Below the pieces are notes generated by a model that worked only from the letters and a program-made list of their open reading frames with translations, was not told where the DNA came from and did not search any database. Of a stretch of DNA of 64,000 nt, positions 33,448-41,487 are shown in pieces (the first letter of the stretch is position 1; each line of letters begins with the position of its first letter). The DNA is taken from contig NZ_JAAFZH010000007.1 in the NCBI RefSeq assembly GCF_010435915.1, forward strand, positions 239,595-303,594, given 5' to 3'. The position numbers were made by a program, and so were the translations under genes. Source of the DNA: Spirosoma terrae (lineage in GTDB: Bacteria; Bacteroidota; Bacteroidia; Cytophagales; Spirosomataceae).

Positions 33448-34413
33448 TTATTGAACCGTCAGGCGGGGTTTGGCTCTCCAGATGCTGTAGTCTTTACCGA
33501 CACTACAGGAGAAATAAAGCATCCCATCGGGACCCCAGGCCGGATCGGCCTCATCGGTTGTGCCTTGCGTAATCTGCTTGATATCCGTTCCGTCGGCACG
33601 CATTACGTATAAATGGTGTTTAGCCAACTTCGGATTTTCACGATTACTGACGAACGCTACGTATTTACCGTCGCGCGTGTAGGCCGCATCTTTGTTGTTG
33701 TAATCACCCGAGGTAAGTTGAGACTTCTGCCCGGATTGCAAATCGAGTGTAAAAATCTGAGCCCGACCATTTACCCGCAGATTGTAAACAATTTTCCCTT
33801 CGTTGTTTGGCAGGAAAATAGGCTTGTATCCCTCGGTAATTACCGTAAAATCACCACCGCGCGCACTCATGGAGCAAATCATTCGCCGACCGCCAATGAG
33901 CGTAGTAAAGATGATTTTGCTTCCATTCCGGTTAATAACTGGCTGCGCATCATCGTCGCCCATTTCGCCCTGCGATATGTAATTGATCCCTACTCCTTCA
34001 GAAGAAGTATAGGCGATGACCGATTTGGCAGGCAGTACGTAGGTAAACAGAATGTTTCCGTTCGGCATTAACGTAGCATCAGCGGCATTATCTTTCAGTG
34101 GGTTCGTGGTTGGATTTCCCAGCTGCTTCCGCACTATCTTGCTCTTTTTATTTGTCCGAACGGTTGGGTTGAACATATTTCCACCAAGGCTGATACTGGT
34201 TTCTACTACGTTGTAGTACATAAACCGACCGTCGGGGCTAATACGGGGATAAAATTCGTTGGATGGATCATTCGTTTCACGAGTCAGGCTTTCAGCATTG
34301 CCCGTGGCCGTAGGTGCCGTGATAACAACGGGTGTAGTTTTAGGTGAACAGCCGTCCAGAAAGGCCATGCCAGCAACAAGTAAACATGACGAAAAACGTA
34401 CCATTTTCTGCAT
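33448..34413 (-). CDS. TolB-like beta-propeller lipoprotein
   Basis: 321 residues from the ATG at 34413; an earlier in-frame start reads through the next gene and is rejected. Lipobox LDGCSP (Cys ~22). Repeated PD40/TolB signatures: NEFYPRISPDGRFMYYNV, DDAQPVINRNGSKIIF, NKDAAYTRDGKYVAFVSN and DEADPAWGPDGMLYFS, giving a six-bladed propeller. Propellers of this kind bind proteins in the periplasm. It begins 16 bp after the PPC-like lipoprotein gene, so the two are probably one unit. Confidence 0.85.
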   Translation of the reverse strand: MQKMVRFSSCLLVAGMAFLDGCSPKTTPVVITAPTATGNAESLTRETNDPSNEFYPRISPDGRFMYYNVVETSISLGGNMFNPTVRTNKKSKIVRKQLGNPTTNPLKDNAADATLMPNGNILFTYVLPAKSVIAYTSSEGVGINYISQGEMGDDDAQPVINRNGSKIIFTTLIGGRRMICSMSARGGDFTVITEGYKPIFLPNNEGKIVYNLRVNGRAQIFTLDLQSGQKSQLTSGDYNNKDAAYTRDGKYVAFVSNRENPKLAKHHLYVMRADGTDIKQITQGTTDEADPAWGPDGMLYFSCSVGKDYSIWRAKPRLTVQ

Positions 34414-34429
34414 AAAAGTGAGTATTTGA

Positions 34430-35548
34430 TTATTCTGTTTTTTTGAAAGAAGAGAAACGGCCAAACACGTTGAGCGTATAGGTACCGTACTGGCCTTTGG
34501 CCGAAGCCGACGTACGGGCAATGATCTTATATTTCCCTTTGACCAGGCTTGAGGGAACCACTTTAAACATCTTGTTCTGGGAAGACGACTGATTGCTATA
34601 CGAAACGTATGACCCATTATTCGACTGCAGGTAGAGTTCGACGAACGTATCGGCCGAGGTGATTTCTACATCAAGCGGATTTGGCCCGTCGTCGGTAAGC
34701 TCCAGCGTGTATTCGTCATACGCGAGTTTCATCTGATCAACCTTGCTACTGGCCGACCACTGGCCGGTTACCACCATCGACTGCGATTCTACGCGAGTCA
34801 ACTTGTCGACCTGCCCCGTTACACGCAAATCGTAGCTGCCCATACTACCTCTCTCAGCGGTAGTTACCATGAAGAGTTGGGGCCCCGTATTCGTGGTACT
34901 CTTTATTTCATAGGAGTATTTTCCTTTGCGAGTCGATGAAAACTGGGCGTTTGTGGGACCGTAAGGATTGTACGTATAGACCATCAGCTCCGTATCCGTC
35001 GACTGCACTTCAATATCGTAACTGGAAAATGGCTCGGTTACATCGACCGTATAAAAATGGTTTTTAAACGAGACGCTTTGCCCCCCGCCCCCCAATGAAC
35101 CGAACGTATCGCTGGCCTGCAACGTGGTTGAAGGAAGCAACGTAGCACCCTGTTTTGTTCCTTTTAAAACCAGCGCAAACCGGCCCGTAGCCTGGCGGTC
35201 GGCCATAACGACTAGTCTATACGTTCCGGCATCGAGCGTATAGTCGTTGCTGATTTTTTGACTGATCGACGATTTTTCAATTGGCAAATTATAGTCATCG
35301 ATCAGAACATACTGTAGGCTAATATCGGGTGAACTCAGCTGAATCGATACCGTTTGGTCGTTAGTAGCAACCTCGAACGTGTATTGAAAATTTTTATAGG
35401 ATTCGTAATTATCAAAACCACCGGCCCCGCCTTTTTCCTTCGTCCATTCGCCAGCCGGATTCACCGATGGCGCAAAAGGATCAATGGATTTCTTACCACA
35501 CCCCCAAAACAAAATCTGTAGTAGTAAAAAAAGTAGTACGTTTTTCAT
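34430..35548 (-). CDS. PPC-like-repeat lipoprotein
   Basis: 372 residues. Signal peptide ending WGCGKK (SpII). Three ~110-residue repeats, each opening with an aromatic strand (YTFEVATNDQTVSIQLSS, YTVDVTEPFSSYDIEVQS, YTLELTDDGPNPLDVEITS) and closing with a GxYxLxVxG-type strand (GTYTLNVFGRFSSF). They match the three repeats of the lipoprotein at 30059-31744, including the GGGG-containing turns. Likely surface-exposed binding modules. The last residues (FSSFKKTE) also match the paralogue's FSDLKKQ ending. Confidence 0.75.
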   Translation of the reverse strand: MKNVLLFLLLQILFWGCGKKSIDPFAPSVNPAGEWTKEKGGAGGFDNYESYKNFQYTFEVATNDQTVSIQLSSPDISLQYVLIDDYNLPIEKSSISQKISNDYTLDAGTYRLVVMADRQATGRFALVLKGTKQGATLLPSTTLQASDTFGSLGGGGQSVSFKNHFYTVDVTEPFSSYDIEVQSTDTELMVYTYNPYGPTNAQFSSTRKGKYSYEIKSTTNTGPQLFMVTTAERGSMGSYDLRVTGQVDKLTRVESQSMVVTGQWSASSKVDQMKLAYDEYTLELTDDGPNPLDVEITSADTFVELYLQSNNGSYVSYSNQSSSQNKMFKVVPSSLVKGKYKIIARTSASAKGQYGTYTLNVFGRFSSFKKTE

Positions 35549-35587
35549 AACAGATTGATTAAGGATAAGAAGGTTTCTAAGAATAGT

Positions 35588-35947
35588 TTATTTGCCCCTA
35601 TCAGCTTTCGTACGTAGAATAGGTAGCCGACTGATAAGTGCTTCACGATACTGCTTGCCAATCAAAATCTCGGTGTCCCACACAAAGAGCAAACCGCCCT
35701 GAATGGCACTAATGTGATTAAGGTTAATAATATGTTTGCGCGAAACCCGGCAAAAGATTTCGTCATCCAGCTGGGATTCCAGTTGACCGAGGTTTGTCGA
35801 CAGTCGATAGGTTTTTTCCATCGTTACAATATCGACCCAACTCCCCTCGGCCTGGACGTACAGAATGTCGTGCTTAGCAATCTTCTGGTATCGTTGATTG
35901 GTGGTTACGACAAACACACTATTAAGCAAGAGAACAGGTGTGGACAT
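35588..35947 (-). CDS. LytTR DNA-binding regulator (no receiver domain)
   Basis: 119 residues from the ATG at 35947; an in-frame ATG at 36013 would add 22 residues with no similarity. The protein is almost only a LytTR domain (~18-115: IAKHDILYVQAEGSWVDIVT, RLSTNLGQLESQL, FCRVSRKHIINLNHI). It lacks the receiver domain found in typical LytTR response regulators, so it must be controlled by other means. It stands 39 bp upstream of the PPC-like lipoprotein gene and is likely the first gene of the run and its regulator. Confidence 0.85.
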   Translation of the reverse strand: MSTPVLLLNSVFVVTTNQRYQKIAKHDILYVQAEGSWVDIVTMEKTYRLSTNLGQLESQLDDEIFCRVSRKHIINLNHISAIQGGLLFVWDTEILIGKQYREALISRLPILRTKADRGK

Positions 35948-36363
35948 AAGCGGAAGCCAGGCATGTATCTGTGGGTTAATGACTGACCGTAGCAGACGTA
36001 ACCATCTTTTCAACTATTTTTTTTAAACTAGTTCCGGAATCGGATAGGGAAAGTCGGTAATGCCTACAGGCACAGAAAAGCAGTAATTCGTCAAGCATGA
36101 TCAAGAGGTTTTAGCAACAAAAAAGCGGCATTTCTATTTTTTAATTCTCTGAATCAACCAATACCAGATTCCTTTTGATAAAGTGGCCTTTTGTACCAAT
36201 GGGCTGATTCCTGACTGATGCAAGATTCGGCAAAAAATACGGGTCAGCCCATACGGGAAACCCGTATATCTAATCAATTCAGCTACGTGAATCACGTATG
36301 CGTGTGTACTTTTTTGTTAGCTTCGTGCCTCTTCTTTCAATCCGACCACAAAGCGATTCAATT
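35948..36363. other. Divergent intergenic region with two small palindromes
   Basis: About 415 bp between the LytTR and PAS-LuxR starts, no gene seen. It holds the perfect dyads ATACGGG-AAA-CCCGTAT (36251-36267) and TACGTG-AAT-CACGTA (36284-36298), both close to the PAS-LuxR start and likely operators. No clean TTTG/TAnnTTTG promoter pair is visible. Confidence 0.5.
36251..36298. promoter_or_regulatory. Pair of perfect dyads upstream of the PAS-LuxR regulator
   Basis: ATACGGG-N3-CCCGTAT (36251-36267) and TACGTG-N3-CACGTA (36284-36298) are centred 32 bp apart. They lie 66-115 bp before the preferred start at 36364. Half-sites differ, so they may serve two proteins. Confidence 0.45.
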
Positions 36364-37206
36364 ATGTTACCGCCATTGACAAATGATGAGTTAGTCAACC
36401 GTGAGCTAACGTTCTTCAAGTCAACCCTGACAACTACTTTTCCTGCTCACGAACCTCCGGGTGTTCCATGCGTTTCTGCCGAAGAACAAGCGCTTGAATT
36501 AAGGCTTCTGACCGATACGTTACCCAAAGGCAATTTCTTCTTTGTAGTTGACTACCAAACTGGGCAGATTAGCCATACTCACGGGCTCAGGCAATGGCTA
36601 GGATGGGATGATGCGGGCTTTCAGCTGGCTCATTATTTCCATATTATTCTACCCAGCCATTTGCCGAGTTTAACCATTATGGCCGCCAATGCCCTACGTA
36701 TTGTACAAGCCAGTAATATCCCGGTTGGGTTTATGTCCAACAAACTCGTTGTTCAGATTCCACTGCAACACGCTGATGGTACTTATTGGCTTTGTAAACG
36801 TACTGTAAGTCCCTGGCAATACGCCAGCAATCGACGGGTACTTTCCTTGATCAATGAATATACGCTCGTAAAACCCTACGAGGGCGAACCCCTTAGCCCA
36901 CACGTCATTGCGGCCAATGGACTACGTTCCGAAGCGCTGGAAACCTTGCTACGTACCTATAATTTCGATAGCGTACAAACGGCGCAAACCCGCCCCTTCA
37001 CCATCGCCGAATTACGGATTGCCCGCAAACTCGCCTATAATCCCGGCGTATCAGTACGTGAACTGGGCGAAGCATTTAAAAGCTCCGCCCGCACGGTTGA
37101 AACGCATTTACGTCATATTCGAATCAAGGCAGCAGAGCATTTTATGATTCCCTTCGCTACATCACATGAAGCAGCCCGGTATATACGGGGACAGGGCCTG
37201 GTGTAA
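36364..37206 (+). CDS. PAS-LuxR-type transcriptional regulator
   Basis: 280 residues from the ATG at 36364 (an in-frame ATG at 36298 gives 302 residues but overlaps the dyad region). A PAS-like domain (~55-170; FFFVVDYQTGQISHTHGL, WLGWDDAGFQLAHYFH) precedes a LuxR-type helix-turn-helix (~210-265; VSVRELGEAFKSSARTVETHL). The scaffold TVETH is the usual LuxR/GerE recognition helix. It converges on the putative GNAT-fold gene with a 13-bp gap. The ligand is unknown. Confidence 0.75.
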   Translation: MLPPLTNDELVNRELTFFKSTLTTTFPAHEPPGVPCVSAEEQALELRLLTDTLPKGNFFFVVDYQTGQISHTHGLRQWLGWDDAGFQLAHYFHIILPSHLPSLTIMAANALRIVQASNIPVGFMSNKLVVQIPLQHADGTYWLCKRTVSPWQYASNRRVLSLINEYTLVKPYEGEPLSPHVIAANGLRSEALETLLRTYNFDSVQTAQTRPFTIAELRIARKLAYNPGVSVRELGEAFKSSARTVETHLRHIRIKAAEHFMIPFATSHEAARYIRGQGLV

Positions 37207-37219
37207 TCACTGACAATGG

Positions 37220-37870
37220 TTATTGTACAGAATGTTCATTCTGGTTTACCCGATACGTAGAAACTGACTTTACAGTCGACCGCAGCTGTTTAACGACATC
37301 TTTGAACAGGAACTGACTCAGCACCGATAACACCTCGTGCCGAAAGACATAATAAACTTCCAGTTCCATCATATGCACCTGACCATCGGGTCGGGTAATC
37401 GGCAACGTAGTAGTGTAGAGCGTATGGCGCATCAACTGTTTTTGTACCCGACGTATGGCGGGAATGAACGAACCACCCATAATCACTGATTTCCGCGACA
37501 ACAACAGATCGAAAGCCATACGGGCATATAGCCATTGTCGTTGCGACCGCCTGATTTTGGGGCCAAAAACAATACCCGTAATTTCACTCAACTCACTTAA
37601 AACCAAACCTCTGTCCGCCAACGCCTGCTGCGCCTTCTCAGGGTCAAAACCAATGTAACGAAAGGCCGTTTGTCCTGTGTTGACGCAGAAACCGCCAACA
37701 ACTTCATTTTGAGCATTCATCAACACGCGCACGCGCACCGCGTTGGCATAATCCGGCGGAATAGAAAACCCACTTTCCCGAGTGTATAAATGACGATATT
37801 GACGTAGTAGAGATAATTGGTCAGCTAAAAAATTACGAACGGTTTTTACATGCAACCATTTGGATTTCAT
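37220..37870 (-). CDS. Putative GNAT-fold protein, possible acyl-transferring synthase
   Basis: 216 residues from the ATG at 37870 (upstream in-frame starts read through a non-conserved leader). The centre follows a GNAT-like strand order: VRVRVLMNAQNEVVGGFCVN (strands 2-3), then LSEITGIVFGPKIRRSQRQW (strand 4 and P-loop-like turn) and SVIMGGSFIPAIRRVQKQL (strand 5). The family resembles N-acyl amino acid or acyl-homoserine-lactone-type synthases only in this arrangement; no catalytic residue can be named. The neighbouring PAS-LuxR regulator makes a signal-and-receptor pair a tempting but unproved idea. Confidence 0.5.
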   Translation of the reverse strand: MKSKWLHVKTVRNFLADQLSLLRQYRHLYTRESGFSIPPDYANAVRVRVLMNAQNEVVGGFCVNTGQTAFRYIGFDPEKAQQALADRGLVLSELSEITGIVFGPKIRRSQRQWLYARMAFDLLLSRKSVIMGGSFIPAIRRVQKQLMRHTLYTTTLPITRPDGQVHMMELEVYYVFRHEVLSVLSQFLFKDVVKQLRSTVKSVSTYRVNQNEHSVQ

Positions 37871-38315
37871 AGAACTAGAGGATAAACAGGTAAAACGCAC
37901 ACTCAACATCGAGCAACTACATGCCCGACCACACGTTTTGGGAGAATTGCCCAGACCTCCCGAATCTGGGACAATAGCGCATCGTTCGTCCAACTTCTAT
38001 GGGTTAATGACAGCATCAACTCAACGTAACCACATCCGGAGAAATAAATCTTCTTTTATATCTGTCTTATACGAATTCTTGTAGGCTTACTAGAGGATAT
38101 ACGTATCAAATTCCGGTACATCGAGAAAAAATTACAGGTAAAAAATCAAGCTTAAGAATCGAACGAACCTGCTATTTCTACCAACAAAACCCTATATCAA
38201 ACCAACAAATAGAACATCACCTACACTTACTCAGTAGTTAGTGAAACTGATTTTTAATTGCTTGTATTAACAACATATGGTACTTTCAGGCAGCTAATTG
38301 CCTGCTACTATTCGA
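37871..38315. other. Intergenic region upstream of the sigma-caspase-CHAT operon
   Basis: About 445 bp between divergent genes. A CCCAGA-N9-TCTGGG dyad (near 37950-37971) and a CACTTACT/AGTTAGTG imperfect dyad (near 38225-38244) are visible, then the perfect CAGGCA-N6-TGCCTG at 38287-38304. No convincing -33/-7 pair for the operon was found. Confidence 0.5.
38287..38304 (+). promoter_or_regulatory. Perfect dyad just upstream of the ECF sigma gene
   Basis: CAGGCA-GCTAAT-TGCCTG ends 11 bp before the ATG at 38316. It can be a protein operator or, in the transcript, a hairpin covering the translation start. Confidence 0.5.
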
Positions 38316-38900
38316 ATGAGTTTACCGAACCCGTTTACGAACCAACAACAGCTTTACGAATCACTACGAGACGGTCAGGAAGCTGCTTTCGAATACTTAT
38401 ACCGGCTTCTTTACCAGCGTATTTCCAGTTACATATTTGCTTCGGGAGGGAATCGGGCCGATACAAAAAATGTCGTCCATGAAAGTATTATTACGTTCCT
38501 GTTCAATCTGCATCACGAGAAATACCAGTGGCGGGAAGAAGCCGAGCTAACGACCTATGTCATTAAAATTGCCCGCCATAAATGGAGTGAGATGGTACGA
38601 GCAAAAAAGCAGCCTATCTCGCTTGATTTAGCCACCCTATCCTCTGACGCTGAACCGGCTTCGTCCTCAGACGGCGATGAGCTGGATTTCGAAGACCGGC
38701 GGATACTGGTAGAGAAAAACATGATGCTATTGGGTGATAAATGCCGCCAGTGCATCGACCTGTTCTACTTCCAGAAAAAGACAATGCAGGAAATAGCAGC
38801 CAGGTTAGGCTGGGCAAACGAAGACGTAGCGAAAAAGGAGAAATATCGATGCCTGAAAAAGCTGCGACAACTTATTGGGCTTCGCCCCTGGAACGATTAA
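38316..38900 (+). CDS. ECF-type RNA polymerase sigma factor
   Basis: 194 residues from the ATG at 38316 (an in-frame TTG at 38298 would sit within the dyad). Region 2 (~14-85; AAFEYLYRLLYQRISSYIFA, HESIITFLFN, WREEAELTTYVIKIAR) and region 4 (~135-185; CRQCIDLFYFQKKTMQEIAARLG, YRCLKKLRQLIG) are both present, without regions 1 or 3, which is the ECF (sigma-70 group 4) layout. It is the first gene of an operon with a putative anti-sigma factor, a caspase-like lipoprotein and a CHAT protease, so those are its likely targets. Confidence 0.88.
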   Translation: MSLPNPFTNQQQLYESLRDGQEAAFEYLYRLLYQRISSYIFASGGNRADTKNVVHESIITFLFNLHHEKYQWREEAELTTYVIKIARHKWSEMVRAKKQPISLDLATLSSDAEPASSSDGDELDFEDRRILVEKNMMLLGDKCRQCIDLFYFQKKTMQEIAARLGWANEDVAKKEKYRCLKKLRQLIGLRPWND

Positions 38901-38912
38901 TCGACCACTTCC

Positions 38913-39671
38913 ATGACCTACGACAACTTCGACTTATTTGAAGCCTATACAAACCAAACCCTGTCGGATAAAGAACGGCAGGAGCTGGAAAACAGACTCC
39001 ATTCTGATGTTCGTCTTCAGTCCGATTTTCGGGAGTACCAGCAATTTAGGCATAGCATCGAGGCCGTAAAGCTGAAGGAGCAGCTCGAACGCATACACAA
39101 GCGGCTGGAAAAAAGGGGAGAAATCGATACAACCGATCGACCACCTCAGCCATTGAAGTCTGCATTTGGCCGTAGACAAACCATTGTTTTGACAGTAATC
39201 GTAGTGCTACTACTGGTTGGCGGACTATACCGGTTCAGCCGTCCTTCTCGTGCAGAACAAACATATGTGGCTTATTATCAACCAGAACCAGTTTCCCGTG
39301 GAGCAGCTACGTGTTCGCCCAGTCTTATGCCCGGCATACAGGCTTACCGGTCCGGTCAATATAAACAAGCCCTTCAGGAGTTTAGCCAGCTTCCGGCTCA
39401 ACAGCTCTGCGTTAGCTACTACGTCGGTTTAACACAATTAGCACTTAATCAGGAAAAGGAAGCGATTACTTCGCTTAAAGCCGCTTCTGCCGATACCCTA
39501 AACGAACCTGCTTTGGTACGTCAGAAAGCCGAGTGGTACTTAGCGCTGGCGTACCTGAAAGCAGGCCAGATAACCGAAGCAAAACAGCAACTAACGATTG
39601 TTGTTCAGCAACCTGATCAACCCTTTCGACAAGTCGCGACCAAGGCGCTAGCCACATTAGAAGATGACTAA
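38913..39671 (+). CDS. Putative anti-sigma factor with TPR domain
   Basis: 252 residues. The N-terminal ~85 residues (DLFEAYTNQTLSDKERQELE, RLHSDVRLQSDFREYQQFR) follow the pattern of anti-sigma-like helical domains. One TM helix lies at ~91-107 (VLTVIVVLLLVGGLYRFSR). The extracytoplasmic C-terminus (~130-252) carries about three TPR units (AYRSGQYKQALQEFSQLPA, YYVGLTQLALNQEKEAI, WYLALAYLKAGQITEAKQQL). This matches a membrane anti-sigma that senses a periplasmic partner. It begins 12 bp after the sigma gene and its stop overlaps the caspase start by 8 bp. Confidence 0.75.
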   Translation: MTYDNFDLFEAYTNQTLSDKERQELENRLHSDVRLQSDFREYQQFRHSIEAVKLKEQLERIHKRLEKRGEIDTTDRPPQPLKSAFGRRQTIVLTVIVVLLLVGGLYRFSRPSRAEQTYVAYYQPEPVSRGAATCSPSLMPGIQAYRSGQYKQALQEFSQLPAQQLCVSYYVGLTQLALNQEKEAITSLKAASADTLNEPALVRQKAEWYLALAYLKAGQITEAKQQLTIVVQQPDQPFRQVATKALATLEDD

Positions 39672-41457
39672 GTCAGCCATATTGATAGTCGTTTTTTTTC
39701 TGCTTACAAGCTGTACGCTAAAACCAGGCAATGGCTCCACCATTGGCAATGACGTAATAACACCGCTTTGGGAAGAAAACAACTATAGTGCTGGCCAGAT
39801 AGATGCTCCGCGATGTACAAACGTAGTAGCCTTATTGATTGGCATCGGTCAGTATGATCCCGCCAAAGGCTGGGAGCCCATCCAGGCTCAGAATGACGTA
39901 ACAGCCATGACCGAAACGCTCCGCAAGCAAGGCGTTCCTGCGTCAAACATTCATCAGCTCATTGATCAGCAGGCTACCCGCATGGGTATCACGCAGGCAT
40001 TACAGAAACTGGCCGATACGTTACGGAACGGAACCCATCTGATTATCCTATACGGAGGTCATGCCCGTCAGCTACAGGACGACAATAATGACGAAGCCGA
40101 TGGCTACGACGAGGCCATTGTGCCGTTCGATGCACCCTCCGTTAATGAATCCAACCTCGACGGCTATCTCCGGGATGACGTACTGAATCAATACTTTACG
40201 AAAATCCGGGCAAAGCTTGGAGCTACCGGTATGCTCTGGCTTTTATTCGATTCCTGTCATTCTCAAACGCTAAATCGCAACCCAACCACCCGCCAGCGCG
40301 GTGGAGTTGTGCCATTAGGCTCGACGAAACGATTAACAAATCGGCCAGCAAAAAACCAGACGGCTACATCTGGCTGGCACGAAGCACCAGTCAGACAGGC
40401 TAATTTAGCTCCCTATGTCCTGTTTGCTGCCACCACCGATGGGGCACCTAGTTTTGAAACGACTACGGCACAAGGGCGATCGCTGGGGCCGTTAACCAGG
40501 GCCGTTGGTGAAGCCTGGCGTAACGTCAACCCGAAGGATACGTATCGAACGTTCTTTAATCGGGTAGCTGTTGCCATGACGCAGTTCGCTCCTTATCAGC
40601 AACCAACCCTGGAAGGCGATACCGACAGGCACTTTGGGAACTGCAACCCGCAGCCCGTAACGCCTTCACACTTCTACACTCGGGGAGAAGCACTACGTAT
40701 CAGCTGGCCTCCTACCGATACGTATCTGACGAAAGCATTTGCCGTTCTTCCGTTTGTTCAACCTGCAGCCACTCGGCCAGACCTGCGAATTGAACATCGC
40801 GGACGGGGGTATGCGCTATTTCTGGCAATCAACAATCAATTATTAACAAAAAAACCGATTGCTGCTGACGAATGTATTGAGCATATCCGGCAGTATTTCG
40901 CCCGGAACGTGCTGATGAATCTGCACCAAACCAGTCCTGATTTTCAAATTCAGACAAGTATGAAACGGCTGGCGGTACGTAGCGAAAACGGGCAAACTGT
41001 AGTTACTGATACGTTGCCCAGCTCAGCTACATCAAGTGTACCAACCTTTCGTATTTCAGCCAACGAACGCATGGAACTCACCTTGACGAACACTGGCCCT
41101 AAACCGTTTTTCGTTACCATGATCGATTTGCTTTCCGATGGCCGAATGCACGTACTACTTCCCGAAATCGACCACGTAGAATCGGAATACCGGATAAAAC
41201 CCGGCGAATCATTACGTCGGCGAATACGTCTGACAGCACCTACTGGTGCCGAAGTATATAAGCTACTACTAACGCCTACGCCCATCGATTTACGGTCGGT
41301 TCTGCAAATACGGGGCAGTAACCAGCCCAATCACCCCTACGAACGCATTTTCCAACGCATATACGCTACGCGCGGCCAATCCCAACTATCGTCTGCCAAT
41401 CTCACTATCGACACAGGAGCTACGTCCGACGTAGCGTTTTGGGTAACACATAAATAA
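39664..41457 (+). CDS. Caspase-family (metacaspase-like) lipoprotein protease
   Basis: 597 residues. The first 17 residues end in FFLLTSC, an SpII lipobox, so the protein is exported and lipidated. The C14 caspase domain (~50-320) has catalytic H133 in LYGGHARQLQDDNNDEADG and C198 in LLFDSCHS; the Asp/Glu-rich loop after the His is characteristic of metacaspases (Arg/Lys specificity). Residues ~455-560 form a DUF4384-like beta domain (VGERMELTLTN-type start, then LSDGRMHVLLPE). Both dyad residues are intact. A caspase anchored outside the cytoplasm is unusual for a cell-death role and suggests an envelope function. It overlaps the anti-sigma gene by 8 bp. Confidence 0.9.
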   Translation: MTKSAILIVVFFLLTSCTLKPGNGSTIGNDVITPLWEENNYSAGQIDAPRCTNVVALLIGIGQYDPAKGWEPIQAQNDVTAMTETLRKQGVPASNIHQLIDQQATRMGITQALQKLADTLRNGTHLIILYGGHARQLQDDNNDEADGYDEAIVPFDAPSVNESNLDGYLRDDVLNQYFTKIRAKLGATGMLWLLFDSCHSQTLNRNPTTRQRGGVVPLGSTKRLTNRPAKNQTATSGWHEAPVRQANLAPYVLFAATTDGAPSFETTTAQGRSLGPLTRAVGEAWRNVNPKDTYRTFFNRVAVAMTQFAPYQQPTLEGDTDRHFGNCNPQPVTPSHFYTRGEALRISWPPTDTYLTKAFAVLPFVQPAATRPDLRIEHRGRGYALFLAINNQLLTKKPIAADECIEHIRQYFARNVLMNLHQTSPDFQIQTSMKRLAVRSENGQTVVTDTLPSSATSSVPTFRISANERMELTLTNTGPKPFFVTMIDLLSDGRMHVLLPEIDHVESEYRIKPGESLRRRIRLTAPTGAEVYKLLLTPTPIDLRSVLQIRGSNQPNHPYERIFQRIYATRGQSQLSSANLTIDTGATSDVAFWVTHK

Positions 41458-41487
41458 ATCCTGCCAATTATCGCTTAGTTATAATAT

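Noticed and set aside
36364..37870. Calling the convergent pair luxR-luxI outright
   Set aside because: The synthase candidate has only a GNAT-like outline and none of the diagnostic LuxI residues can be confirmed by eye.
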